Shown one piece after another: positions 13,636 through 21,969 of a stretch of 64,000 bases of DNA; within the stretch, counting starts at the first letter, position 1, and each line of letters starts with the position of its first letter. This DNA comes from Synechococcus sp. M16.1. GTDB taxonomy: Bacteria; Cyanobacteriota; Cyanobacteriia; PCC-6307; Cyanobiaceae. The translations under genes and the position numbers were made by a program. The notes under the pieces were generated by a model. That model made no database searches. It had not been told where the DNA came from and saw nothing but the letters and a program-made list of their open reading frames with translations. The stretch spans positions 1,240,001 to 1,304,000 of the forward strand of contig NZ_CP047954.1 of assembly GCF_014279895.1 (NCBI RefSeq), written 5' to 3'.

Positions 13636-14301
13636 TCAATCCGAGAGCCGCCGCACGGCGTTGGTATAGGCCTGAAAAATGAGATCAAGCTCATCCGAAC
13701 GTCCATGCTTGGCCAGCAATCCGCGCGCCCCAGCATCCAGATTGAACAGCAAGGAACGATCCTCAGCGGATTTCACATAGCTTTCGATCCAGCCGACACA
13801 GGCATAGCGCGTCCCCTGCGTCACTGGCGTAACGCAGTGCAATAAGGAGCTGGGGTACACAACCACCTCACCAGCAGAACAACGAAATTCTTCACCATGC
13901 TGCCCCATCTGCAATTGCAAAACTCCCCCTTGATAGGAGGGCGGCTCGCTTAAAAAAACAGTGAAGGAAAGATCGCGCCGGCCATAACGGGAAAACGGAT
14001 TATCCACATGCCATCCATATCCATCGCCGGGTGCACAGCGGGAGATCAAGACACTGTGCACCTTGCGCATCAAAGTGAAACTCTTGATCAAAGGATCTGC
14101 TTTCAATGCGTTCGACACCGAGTTCGCCACCCGAATTGCCAAAGGGGATTCAGGATCAAGTTGATGGTTCTTTTTAACCGAAGCCGCTTGCTCTCCCGCC
14201 GTGAGTCTTCCATCCAGCCAAGGCAGGCCGGCAGCACTCAGTTGCTGATGAATGGAATCAACATCAGCCTGCAAAAGCAGTGGACGCACAAGATGATCCA
14301 T
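13636..14301 (-). CDS. piuC: Fe(II)/2-oxoglutarate-dependent dioxygenase, PiuC type
   Basis: The 221-residue product carries the HxD iron-binding motif in GYGWHVDNPFSR, a distal His in SSLLHCVTPVTQGTRYA and the downstream Arg that binds 2-oxoglutarate, matching PKHD-type hydroxylases of the PiuC group. PiuC-like genes are often iron regulated and next to iron uptake genes, as here (an Fe3+-binding protein lies on the other side of a ~110-base divergent region). The substrate is unknown. Start is ATG 14301; five upstream codons are in frame. Confidence 0.88.
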   Translation of the reverse strand: MDHLVRPLLLQADVDSIHQQLSAAGLPWLDGRLTAGEQAASVKKNHQLDPESPLAIRVANSVSNALKADPLIKSFTLMRKVHSVLISRCAPGDGYGWHVDNPFSRYGRRDLSFTVFLSEPPSYQGGVLQLQMGQHGEEFRCSAGEVVVYPSSLLHCVTPVTQGTRYACVGWIESYVKSAEDRSLLFNLDAGARGLLAKHGRSDELDLIFQAYTNAVRRLSD

Positions 14302-14410
14302 CCGCAATGAGTGCAAAACCTTTGCACCACCCTAGGCAGCCGACCAAATGATACGAAAACATCGCACAAACTGACTCAGTGAGATCACATCCAAGACCTA
14401 TGATGGTGAG

Positions 14411-15430
14411 ATGAAGAGTAAAGCCATGATGAAGGTTCTCGCTGGACTCTGCCTCGTCGCTCCACTGTTTGGATGCGCCGCTGTTGGTGCGCAGGAAGTT
14501 CGAGTTTATTCAGGCCGCCACTACAACACTGACCGACAGGTTTTTAAACGTTTCAGCGAGAAAACAGGGATCAAAGTCCGCCTGATTGAAGCCACCGGAA
14601 TCTCTCTGGTGGAACGGCTCAAGCGAGAGGGAAGCAACTCCAAGGCAGACGTGATTCTGTTGGTGGATGCTGCGCGCATCAACGATGCAGCCAATGCAGG
14701 ATTGCTACAGCCGGTTCAGAGCAACACACTGAAAGCGAACATCCCCGAGCGCTATCGGGATCCATCCAACCGGTGGTTCGGATTAACAAGGCGCGTGCGG
14801 TCAATCATCATCCACCCCAAGCTTGTTGACCCCTCCACGATCAGCAGCTACAACGATCTCGGCAAACCGGAACTGAAAGGAAAGCTTTGCCTACGCAAGC
14901 GAAAAAATGTCTACAACCAATCCCTTGTTGCTGACCAAATTGTCTTGAAGGGTCAAGCCGGAGCAACAGCCTGGGTCAGGTCAATGGTGGGCAATGTCAA
15001 GCAGCCCTTCTTCTCCGGAGATACATCTCTCATTCGTGCTGTTGGCCAGGGGAAATGTGGCGTTGGCGTTGTGAATCACTACTACCTGGCACGCATGCAA
15101 GCCGGAGACAATGGCAAGGGTGATCAGGAGCTGGCAAAGAATGTGAAATTGATCATGCCCAATCCAGCACACGTGAACATCAGTGCAGCGGGCATTGCCA
15201 CCTCAGCCCAAAACAAACGGGAAGCGCTGAAATTGATTGAATTCCTCTCATCTCGGAATGGGAGCAAGACGCTTGCTGGACCAACCCACGAATACCCGCT
15301 AAAAAGTCAGGGCTCCTCAACCGTGCTGAAACAGTACGGACGATTTACCCCCGACAATGTGTCCATCAGCGCGATCGGTGCCAACCAAAAGAAAGCGATT
15401 CAAGTGATGGCGCAAGCTGGCTGGCGTTAA
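14411..15430 (+). CDS. futA: Fe(3+) ABC transporter substrate-binding protein
   Basis: A signal peptide with a lipobox-like LFGC at residues 19-22 precedes a FutA/IdiA-type ferric-binding protein. Signature parts are VYSGRHYNTD near the N-terminus (Tyr and His iron ligands), the GKLCLRKRKNVYNQSLV hinge region and VVNHYYLARM with the paired Tyr that coordinate ferric iron. Length is 339 residues, usual for the family. No permease (futB) or ATPase (futC) gene lies beside it. It is divergent from piuC and followed by ferritin, and expected to be repressed by Fur when iron is sufficient. Periplasmic iron delivery versus photosystem protection (IdiA-like) cannot be settled from sequence. Confidence 0.9.
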   Translation: MKSKAMMKVLAGLCLVAPLFGCAAVGAQEVRVYSGRHYNTDRQVFKRFSEKTGIKVRLIEATGISLVERLKREGSNSKADVILLVDAARINDAANAGLLQPVQSNTLKANIPERYRDPSNRWFGLTRRVRSIIIHPKLVDPSTISSYNDLGKPELKGKLCLRKRKNVYNQSLVADQIVLKGQAGATAWVRSMVGNVKQPFFSGDTSLIRAVGQGKCGVGVVNHYYLARMQAGDNGKGDQELAKNVKLIMPNPAHVNISAAGIATSAQNKREALKLIEFLSSRNGSKTLAGPTHEYPLKSQGSSTVLKQYGRFTPDNVSISAIGANQKKAIQVMAQAGWR

Positions 15431-15480
15431 AAGCAACTTTTGATTTATTTGCAGGAGAAAGTTCTAAGATCGACTGTTTA

Positions 15481-15499
15481 TTGATAATGAGTCTCATTT
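15481..15499. promoter_or_regulatory. Fur-like box upstream of ferritin
   Basis: TTGATAATGAGTCTCATTT resembles the GATAATGATAATCATTATC Fur consensus, with GATAATGA on the left and TCATT on the right. It lies 77 bases before the ferritin start. Confidence 0.55.
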
Positions 15500-15575
15500 A
15501 ACTTGGTGCAAATGACACGCCAAGCGTGCATTTCAATCCCCCGGTATGTATCGTTTAAACATCAGCGGGAAAAAA

Positions 15576-16160
15576 ATGTTTGCAACATCTAATTCAAGTC
15601 CCTCATCTTCGATTGTTTGCGGTCCAGCCGGTCGAGCAATTGCTGAAGCAATTGATACTGATCTGCTGAATGCCATCCAAGCCCATCTCAATATGGAGAG
15701 GCAAGCCCATGCCTCCTATTTCGCGGCAGCAATCTGGTTTGCTGAACGGGAGTTGAGAGGATTTTCCCGATTCTTCCGAGATGAATCCAACAGCGAGCAT
15801 GTACATGCTGCAAAATTCGCGGAATACATCATTACTCGAGGGCAAAGCGTTGCACTACAAGTGGTCGAAGCCCCCCTGCAGAGCTGGGCATCTCCTGCAG
15901 ATGTGATGGCAACAGCATTTCAAATGGAGGTTGATGTCACAGCTTCGTTGCAACAGCTGTATTCCATGGCAGAGAGAGTGAACGACACGCGTACCACAGT
16001 GTTTCTCGACCCGATGGTGGAAATGCAAACCCAGTCAGAACATGAATTCGCGCACCTTCTTGGACGCGTGAAGTTTGCAGACAATCAAGCTGCAGCTTTA
16101 TTACTCATCGACAATGAGCTTGATCAAGGAAATAACAAGCCTGCGTCTCTTCAAGAATAG
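15576..16160 (+). CDS. ferritin (SynFtn-like)
   Basis: This 194-residue four-helix-bundle protein stores iron by oxidising Fe(II) at a ferroxidase centre. Visible ligands are the Glu in LNMERQAHASY, the Glu pair in WFAERELRG and a Glu/His pair in DESNSEHVHAAKF, plus VFLDPMVEMQTQSEHEFAHLLGR near the C-terminus, which is shared with the prokaryotic Synechococcus ferritin SynFtn. I prefer ATG 15576 because it has a better purine-rich leader; ATG 15546 adds ten residues. It follows futA by about 145 bases with a Fur-like box between them, so it is likely controlled by iron. Confidence 0.9.
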   Translation: MFATSNSSPSSSIVCGPAGRAIAEAIDTDLLNAIQAHLNMERQAHASYFAAAIWFAERELRGFSRFFRDESNSEHVHAAKFAEYIITRGQSVALQVVEAPLQSWASPADVMATAFQMEVDVTASLQQLYSMAERVNDTRTTVFLDPMVEMQTQSEHEFAHLLGRVKFADNQAAALLLIDNELDQGNNKPASLQE

Positions 16161-16220
16161 AAGAGATTAAACGAAAGAAATTCGATGACATACAAGACCA
16201 CAAATACTTTCTAACTTTAT

Positions 16221-16502
16221 TCAGTGCATCCAACATGTCATTTGAATAGTATTAAAACACCTTCGGAGCATTTCTTCAAGCAATAACCTTTGAATCGAAT
16301 GCGGTTTTGAATAGCAATTAATTTCCGGCAATATAGATTTTATCGACAAACATCGGTAGTGGTAGAAAGATATCTCCGCAAGAAGTCGTTCTACTAATCC
16401 CTGATCCTGGCATCGTTGAATTGATCGAGTGGCACATTGCATACGCCGCCAAATCCAATCAACTTCGCTGCAAAGGTCACCAAGTAAACCGAGCGAATTC
16501 AC
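16221..16502 (-). CDS. 93-aa hypothetical protein downstream of Crp-family regulator
   Basis: The GTG start at 16502 lies 5 bases after the stop of the Crp-family regulator, so the two are likely translated together. The protein is helical, Cys-rich (six or more Cys, one pair in RRMQCATRSIQRCQDQG) and contains an HYRC motif. It could bind a metal or be redox sensitive, which would suit a partner of an iron-linked regulator, but this is inference. No known family is recognised. Confidence 0.62.
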   Translation of the reverse strand: MNSLGLLGDLCSEVDWIWRRMQCATRSIQRCQDQGLVERLLAEISFYHYRCLSIKSILPEINCYSKPHSIQRLLLEEMLRRCFNTIQMTCWMH

Positions 16503-16507
16503 AACTT

Positions 16508-17110
16508 TCAGAATTGGAGTGGTGAAGAATCGATGAGCTCAGGTGAAATTCGCATGCTGACATCTCCAGATGCCATAGCCACCAAACCCGCTTGACGCCA
16601 TTTGGAGAGGAGACGTGTTGTGGTTACCCGTGTAGCACCAATCAGCTCACCAAAGCGATCATGAGTGAGACGGAAAGGAAGCTGATAACAATCGCTGCAA
16701 CGGACGCCTAGACGGTTCACCAAAAGAGCCAAAAGAGCGTGAAGACGCTGCTCTGCCTGACCGAGATGGCGGACTCGCAGAAGCTGCAATGTCCATTCGT
16801 TCACTGCATCAAGACCCAGCTCATCCGTTGAGACAGCATCACGCCGAAATTTCAAGGCGGTAAGGGCCTCGATGCACACGCCATCACTGCAGAGACGATC
16901 GGTGCGCAGGCGATCGCCCGACTGCAAAAACGCCAGGGTCATTCCCTCCGTTTCTTCGCAGGGGCAATACACGCGGCACACCCCTTCAATCACCTCAAGA
17001 ACCGTGGCCTGATCACGCCCGGATGGATCAATCAGCACCGTCTGCGAGCGGGGCATGCTCAACGGAGCAATCGGATTGTCCGGCAGGAAGCGGTAGGCGG
17101 ACGCGGTCAC
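16508..17110 (-). CDS. Crp/Fnr-family transcription regulator
   Basis: The 200-residue product has an N-terminal beta-barrel region (LEVIEGVCRVYCPCEETEG, MTLAFLQSGDRL), a long dimerisation helix (VRHLGQAEQRLHALLALLVN) and a Crp-type winged helix (LTHDRFGELIGATRVTTTRLL). Several Cys in the barrel (near 45-51) suggest metal or redox sensing. The cAMP cassette is not evident. It begins with GTG 13 bases from one Fur-like site and 52 from a second, so it is probably iron controlled and may act as a secondary regulator of iron genes, like IdiB in other cyanobacteria (inferred). Confidence 0.87.
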   Translation of the reverse strand: MTASAYRFLPDNPIAPLSMPRSQTVLIDPSGRDQATVLEVIEGVCRVYCPCEETEGMTLAFLQSGDRLRTDRLCSDGVCIEALTALKFRRDAVSTDELGLDAVNEWTLQLLRVRHLGQAEQRLHALLALLVNRLGVRCSDCYQLPFRLTHDRFGELIGATRVTTTRLLSKWRQAGLVAMASGDVSMRISPELIDSSPLQF

Positions 17111-17122
17111 GGATTATCGCGA

Positions 17123-17178
17123 TTGAGAATTACTCGCAACAGTACAGATCTCTTGTCGATATTGCAAGTCATTCTCAA
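17123..17178. promoter_or_regulatory. mirrored pair of Fur-like boxes
   Basis: TTGAGAATTACTCGCAA at 17123-17139 and TTGCAAGTCATTCTCAA at 17162-17178 are the same 17-base site in opposite orientations (reverse complement of the first is TTGCGAGTAATTCTCAA, two mismatches). They are 39 bases apart and precede the Crp-family regulator on the minus strand. They likely form a two-site Fur operator. Confidence 0.6.
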
Positions 17179-17376
17179 TAAGGCCCCTGATTTGAGATCT
17201 TTTCTCAACTGCGGTCGACACCTGCTCGTTGGCGTGCAGCAGCAGGGCGCGGAGCAACTGGGCATCCCCTTGAATCCGAAGCATTGGCGTGGTGACGGGC
17301 TGCCACCACGTTCAACGGGGCCTTCAACACGAGGTTGATCCGTTGCAACCGCGCGACGTCGCGATTGATTCACGGC

Positions 17377-18963
17377 TCAGAACACAAATGTCGTTTTGAT
17401 CAGGCCGCCCAGTTGCTGGAAGGTTGAACCATTCGGTGTGAACCCACCCATCGGACGCGACAGATAGAACAGCGCCGGGGTGACGCCGATGTTGTCGGTC
17501 ACTTGAAACTGATACCACCACTCCCAGATGAACTGACCATCAGCAGGGGTGTCGCCACCTCGCAGATCGGTCGCAAACACGGGCTGGCCGACAGCCATTC
17601 CGGCGTTGTTCCCCGCCATCAACACATCGTTCCACTGCAGCCCAGCCCTCCAGGACTGACTGGTCCTCACCTGGCCTTCGCGCTGGGTGTCGGACTGATT
17701 GATGCCCCAACCGAGTGACAGCGATGGAAGCCAGCCGCTCTCCAATGGCTGCCAGAAACCACCCAGTGCATAGGCGTGAGTCACGCCCCGATCACTGAAG
17801 CGATCCTTGACGAAGGGCGTGGCGTAGACGATCAGGTCTTGACCGTTTTGAACCTTGGAATACAGGGCAGCAACGCCCCAGTTGTCACCCTCCCAACCCA
17901 GCTGCAAAGTGCCGGTGCCTCCCGCCTCGTCGGTGGCGAAACCACCGGTACGGGTGTCGCTTGATGCACCATTGGCCGCCACATAGTTGGCCGACGCGCG
18001 GGCTCCGCTTTCCGCAGCCCAGCTGATGCCCACGCCTGCACCTTTGTTTTTGTTGTAGCCCCCCGGCGCTCCATTCACCGTGAGCACATCGAGAATCGGG
18101 TCACTGGGATAGACGCTCGGCCAGATCGCGAGCATGTCTTCCTGACCAACAATCGGGCCGGTGGTGATGGTGATCTCATCCCCCAACGGGAAGGAATAGA
18201 AGAGCTTGTCGATCGCCACCAGATTGGGGCGATCACCCTCCTGAAACGCAGTTTCCAGGGTGGCCAGACCCGACGGACCACCACTGCCGAAAACGTTGCC
18301 GTCTCCATCGAAATTGCCGCCACGCAACACCGTGGTCAATTGATCCTTGCCGGTGAAGGAGGTCGCCAACCCCAGCTGAAGGTCGTAATTGAATACCGTT
18401 CCGCCGAACTCGGAATTGCTGTCCGAACGCAGCCGGGATGCGGACCCTTTGAAGCGGCTGGCTCCGAACACCCAGGAGGCTTGTCCTTTGAGTTTGGTGG
18501 TGGTGGAGAACTGGGTGGCTTCCAGTTCGCCCACGCGGGCCTCGAGGCCGTCAACGCGACCCTTGAGGATGGCGAGCTCGGTTTCGAATTCCTTGAGCAG
18601 GCGACGCAGCTCGTCGGTCACTTCAGTGATCCGCTCGAGGCAAGCGTTCAGCAGGGCAGCCGCTTCGTAGCGGGTCATGGCCCGGTTGCCACGGAAGCTG
18701 CCGTTGGGGTAACCGGCGACGCAGCCGTAGGTCTCCACCAGGTTGGCCAGAGCCTGATAGGCCCAGTCGGTGGGGACAACGTCGGCGAACTGGGTGACGC
18801 TGGTGACCTGATCAAGGCTGTTGCCAATGGCAGTAGCCGCGTAATCAGAAACGCCGTTGATGTTCAGCTCGGTGGCTTGGGCTGCTGGGCTGTTGACAAC
18901 AGCCAACGGGGCGATCAGGCCAAGGGCGGCAGGAGCCACCAGCAGTTGCCGAACAAGCGTCAT
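17377..18963 (-). CDS. som: Som-type outer-membrane porin with SLH domain (copy 2)
   Basis: Same architecture as copy 1: signal peptide (about 1-31), SLH domain, coiled coil and an OprB-like barrel ending in KTTFVF. The 528-residue product keeps the first ~140 residues almost unchanged at protein and DNA level, but differs in the barrel loops, which suggests different solute preference. A seven-residue insertion (AIGNSLD) sits in front of the SLH domain relative to copy 1. The orientation is opposite to copy 1, so the two 5' ends form an inverted repeat around the iron genes. The gene symbol is generic. Confidence 0.93.
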   Translation of the reverse strand: MTLVRQLLVAPAALGLIAPLAVVNSPAAQATELNINGVSDYAATAIGNSLDQVTSVTQFADVVPTDWAYQALANLVETYGCVAGYPNGSFRGNRAMTRYEAAALLNACLERITEVTDELRRLLKEFETELAILKGRVDGLEARVGELEATQFSTTTKLKGQASWVFGASRFKGSASRLRSDSNSEFGGTVFNYDLQLGLATSFTGKDQLTTVLRGGNFDGDGNVFGSGGPSGLATLETAFQEGDRPNLVAIDKLFYSFPLGDEITITTGPIVGQEDMLAIWPSVYPSDPILDVLTVNGAPGGYNKNKGAGVGISWAAESGARASANYVAANGASSDTRTGGFATDEAGGTGTLQLGWEGDNWGVAALYSKVQNGQDLIVYATPFVKDRFSDRGVTHAYALGGFWQPLESGWLPSLSLGWGINQSDTQREGQVRTSQSWRAGLQWNDVLMAGNNAGMAVGQPVFATDLRGGDTPADGQFIWEWWYQFQVTDNIGVTPALFYLSRPMGGFTPNGSTFQQLGGLIKTTFVF

Positions 18964-19041
18964 GGGTAAAGAGCGATGTGCCCATGACGCAACATCGGTT
19001 TCTGAGCGTCAAGCCATCTGGGCAAGACGCAACAAGAGGTT

Positions 19042-19674
19042 TCAGTCGATCAGGGCCACCCAGGCAAAGGCCATGCCGATGCCCATCCAGATGCCGGCAC
19101 CAAGCCGTTGCCCCTGGGAGCCGAGGCGCTCAACCAGAGACTTGGACCAGTTGCTCACCACCAGCAGCAGTGCGCCTTGGCCAATCAGCAGGCCCAGGAA
19201 ATAGGTGAACAGCGGGGTGGGTTCCGCACCGACGATGGTGCTGCCGAGCAGAAAACCATGCAGGGCCACCAGCGGCAGCAACCAACGGGTGGAGGCCACG
19301 GTGAGAGCCATCAAACCCTCCATCACCAGGCTGAGGGAGACCATGGCCTCCGCCCAGGGAGCCACGGCATCCGGCAGGGGAATGAACTGCGACAGAACAC
19401 TGCCGCCCAGGCCAGCAGCCAGCAGAGGAATCACCCAGGCGCGGGGACGTTGCAGGCCGATGAAGGCGATGGCCAGCAGAAACAGGAGATGGTCAGGACC
19501 CAGCAGCGGGTGACCAATGCCACTGAGCAATCCCTGCAGGGGGGTGAGGGCAGCGCTGTCGCCCATGCCAAAGGGGTGGTGGGCGAACGCCGGACTGGCC
19601 AGGAGAAGAACGGCCAGAAGCGAAGGGCCGGCGATCTGCAGCGGCCTGCGCAGGGCCAGAGGCAAAGAATTCAA
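19042..19674 (-). CDS. hupE: HupE/UreJ-family cobalt/nickel permease
   Basis: The 210-residue membrane protein has an N-terminal signal-like segment, then HHPFGMGD and HPLLGPDHLLFLLA, the His-rich metal-binding helix of HupE/UreJ transporters, with about six transmembrane helices. Family members import Ni or Co. A cobalamin riboswitch in its 5' leader argues for cobalt uptake for B12 synthesis. The start is TTG 19674, 25 bases after the riboswitch; no ATG gives a complete signal segment. It is downstream of, but not coupled to, som copy 2. Confidence 0.9.
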   Translation of the reverse strand: MNSLPLALRRPLQIAGPSLLAVLLLASPAFAHHPFGMGDSAALTPLQGLLSGIGHPLLGPDHLLFLLAIAFIGLQRPRAWVIPLLAAGLGGSVLSQFIPLPDAVAPWAEAMVSLSLVMEGLMALTVASTRWLLPLVALHGFLLGSTIVGAEPTPLFTYFLGLLIGQGALLLVVSNWSKSLVERLGSQGQRLGAGIWMGIGMAFAWVALID

Positions 19675-19699
19675 AAGTCGATCCTCGTCGGTTTGATCT

Positions 19700-19830
19700 G
19701 GCGGGCGTTCTGACTGACGTGGGCGGAGGGCCGACGTTTCACAGCTGCGGGACAGCGGCAGATTTTCACTGCTCTTTCCCCGTTTCCTTCAGCGGCTGTT
19801 CCCCGCTGAAACCAGCACACCACCCTACCG
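19700..19830 (-). promoter_or_regulatory. cobalamin riboswitch
   Basis: On the minus strand the leader contains the conserved elements in order: a GGTTTCAGCGGGGAA start (from about 19813), AAACGGGGAA, AGTGAAAATCTGCC and the B12 box (CTGTCCCGCAGCTGTGA within 19739-19764), then GTCAGTCAG at the 3' side. It controls the downstream HupE/UreJ permease, presumably shutting it off when adenosylcobalamin is plentiful. Confidence 0.93.
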
Positions 19831-19858
19831 GCGCTTGGCCGTCGCGCCTGACCAACAA

Positions 19859-20110
19859 TCATTCGGCCTGTGGCGGTGCATCGGCAAGGTCGGTGGTGTG
19901 GAAATTCCAGCGATCACCGTCTTCCAGCCAGAGCTCCCAGGCCAGGCGACGGCCGCTCCGTTTGAGTCGCAGCTGGCCGCCAAAACCCGCTGGAGAGGGC
20001 TGATAGAGCTCGGTGATGTCGTCAACAGGGGCTCCATCCCGGGTGAACACCTGCTCCACCTGCTCACCCAGCCGAGCCGTCAGGTCGCTGCGCAGCTCAT
20101 CAACCGTCAC
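19859..20110 (-). CDS. 83-aa hypothetical protein
   Basis: The GTG start overlaps the stop of the upstream gene, so the two are coupled. The protein is soluble and starts with a helical DELRSDLTARLGEQVEQVF, followed by a beta-rich half with FGGQLRLKRSGRRLAWELWLEDGDRW. I recognise no family; the pair is a typical conserved cyanobacterial unit of unknown function. It ends just before the riboswitch start region on the same strand. Confidence 0.75.
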   Translation of the reverse strand: MTVDELRSDLTARLGEQVEQVFTRDGAPVDDITELYQPSPAGFGGQLRLKRSGRRLAWELWLEDGDRWNFHTTDLADAPPQAE

Positions 20111-20415
20111 GCCGGCTGACTCGAGAAATCGAGCACCAGATCGCCGACGTCATCCCGGCTGATCTGAAATCCGAAGCCATCAACGGTGCCGGTCCACAGG
20201 CCCGCATCTAGATCCGCCTCGATTCCCTCCAGCTGCTCCACCTTGTGATCAAAGAGCAGGCCGAAGCAATGGGCGGCGACCTGCGCGGCCTGGGACGCAT
20301 CCATTTCATCGAGTTCGTGGGCTTCCACCGGACACCCATCGAGCAGTTCGGCATCGATGACGTTGCCGGACCCGACGTCCTCCACAAGAGCTTGCAAGCC
20401 AGCCAGATCGTTCAT
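20107..20415 (-). CDS. 102-aa hypothetical protein
   Basis: An acidic protein (about one in four residues Asp or Glu) beginning MNDLAGLQALVEDVGSG, with a VAAHCFGLLFDHKVEQLEG helix and an end rich in Phe and Asp. It follows rsmE by 34 bases and overlaps the 83-aa gene by 4 bases (GTGA), so the three likely form an operon. No family is recognised. Confidence 0.75.
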   Translation of the reverse strand: MNDLAGLQALVEDVGSGNVIDAELLDGCPVEAHELDEMDASQAAQVAAHCFGLLFDHKVEQLEGIEADLDAGLWTGTVDGFGFQISRDDVGDLVLDFSSQPA

Positions 20416-20449
20416 TGCCGTCGCCGTTGAAGCAACACACGCAACACCA

Positions 20450-21154
20450 TCATCCCTGGGCCAGAGCGGTGGTGAGGGCCGTGTCCACGCTCAATGTGCG
20501 CGATCCCAGATGCACGGGCTGCGCGATCACCGCCTGGGCCAACTCCAGTTCAAACGGAACAAAACCGCCCTCCGGCCCCACCATCACCACAGCGGCCCCC
20601 GCTGGGGTGTCGCGCAAGGGAAGGGAGGCCCCCATCTGGGCCATCCAGCAGGGCCGTCCGGCACAAAGCCCCTTGAGCTGGTCTTCGACAAAGGGTCGAA
20701 AGCGCCTGTGCTGATGCACCCGGGGCGCCACCGTGTCGCTGGCGCGCTCCATCCCGGCCAGCAGGGCATCGTGCAACTTCTCGGGTGCGAGCAAAGGCGA
20801 CTGCCAATAGCTCTTTTCAACCCGGGCACAGTTGATCAGGTGAAGGTTGGCCACGCCGTATTCGGCCACGGTGCGGAATAGACGGCGCAGCACCTTGGGC
20901 CTCGGCAAGGCCAGAACAATGTCGAACCGATGGCGGGGCGGCGGTGGCTGGTTGAGGTCCACCTCCAGCACCACGGCATCAGCATCCAGGGCACAGATGC
21001 GGCCCTGACCCAGATCACCATTCAGCTCACCAACCCGGATGCTGTCGCCAACCGCAGCCCGTAGCACCGAACGGATGTGATCGGCCCGCCGATCCACAAG
21101 ACGAACCCTCCGTTCATCCAGCCAATCCGAACGGTTGAGAACAACGATGTTCAT
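20450..21154 (-). CDS. rsmE: 16S rRNA (uracil-1498-N3)-methyltransferase
   Basis: The 234-residue SPOUT-family protein methylates N3 of U1498 in 16S rRNA. A PUA-like N-terminal domain (about 1-75, DRRADHIRSVLRAAVGD) is followed by the knotted SAM-binding domain, with VVMVGPEGGFVPFELE and the terminal LGSRTLSVDTALT loop that closes over SAM. Length is standard. It is upstream of two small coupled genes. Confidence 0.95.
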   Translation of the reverse strand: MNIVVLNRSDWLDERRVRLVDRRADHIRSVLRAAVGDSIRVGELNGDLGQGRICALDADAVVLEVDLNQPPPPRHRFDIVLALPRPKVLRRLFRTVAEYGVANLHLINCARVEKSYWQSPLLAPEKLHDALLAGMERASDTVAPRVHQHRRFRPFVEDQLKGLCAGRPCWMAQMGASLPLRDTPAGAAVVMVGPEGGFVPFELELAQAVIAQPVHLGSRTLSVDTALTTALAQG

Positions 21155-21235
21155 GGCTGGATCTCAGGGATCAACAGAACGCCGTCACCAACAGATCAGT
21201 CAGTTCAGCACAACCATCCCCACGGCCAACAATCC

Positions 21236-21541
21236 TCAGCAGTGTTCGAACACCCCGGGGATCAACTCCTGCTCGCGGCGCGCCTGAAACTCAGCGTCGG
21301 CAGCACGCAGCGCCGCAGGATCGTCCTGGAACCAGCAGCCATAAAGGAGATTCAGGATCCGATCAACATCGAGATCACGATCAGCCACGTCCTGCCAGAG
21401 GCGTTGGCTTAATTCAGCATCAGCCAGCTGAAATTGAGCCTGGGCCAGGCGTCGGGCTGCGTCGAAATGGGCCTGTTGCAACTGCCGCGACGGGGAGTCG
21501 TACTGAAGCAACCGTCCCTGGATCGTTTGAAGCAAACCCAT
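21236..21541 (-). CDS. 101-aa hypothetical protein
   Basis: A Gln/Arg-rich helical protein (QLQQAHFDAARRLAQAQFQL, then an acidic ADRDLDVDRILNLLYG half) with no signal peptide. The start is ATG 21541. It lies between rsmE and the exported-protein gene with gaps of about 80 and 120 bases. No known family is recognised, but codon usage matches its neighbours. Confidence 0.72.
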   Translation of the reverse strand: MGLLQTIQGRLLQYDSPSRQLQQAHFDAARRLAQAQFQLADAELSQRLWQDVADRDLDVDRILNLLYGCWFQDDPAALRAADAEFQARREQELIPGVFEHC

Positions 21542-21659
21542 GCCATCAGCTTTGCTGCATTCAGATTGAATCCGCAGATGCCGATCGACAATGGGTCGTC
21601 ATGCTGGTTTTCAAACAGCAGCCCCAAAGCCGATCAGGAAAGATCGATCAAAGGCTCGA

Positions 21660-21938
21660 TCAACACTGATCAAATCCCCGCAGGATTCGGTCCTGCAAGG
21701 CAGCGTGATTGAGGCCTGGACGATGCAATTGCAAGACCGGAAGAAGATCAAGCACAAGATTGTTGGCCCGGCGGGATTCAACGCAAACGCCAACGCGATC
21801 CCCCACGGAACGGGCCAGACGGATCTGATCCATCACCAGCTGCAACTGGAAAATCTGCTGGTCGAGGCTTCTGGCATGGGCAGCCCCGTTGAGGCTGCAG
21901 CCCAGCAGCACGCTCAACCACCAACCCTGTGATCGCAT
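21660..21938 (-). CDS. 92-aa exported hypothetical protein
   Basis: The chosen ATG 21938 gives a clean signal peptide (MRSQGWWLSVLLGCSLNGAA, cleavage after AHA) and a mature helical domain of about 70 residues with two Cys. It starts 31 bases downstream of the 5-oxoprolinase gene, so it may be cotranscribed with it. No family is recognised. Confidence 0.7.
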   Translation of the reverse strand: MRSQGWWLSVLLGCSLNGAAHARSLDQQIFQLQLVMDQIRLARSVGDRVGVCVESRRANNLVLDLLPVLQLHRPGLNHAALQDRILRGFDQC

Positions 21939-21969
21939 CGGCATCACACCACCAGAAGGCATCCCCTCC

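Noticed and set aside
17107-17373. Frames on both strands in the gap before som copy 2
   Set aside because: They cross the Fur-like sites and show no conserved pattern; the region fits a regulatory gap better.
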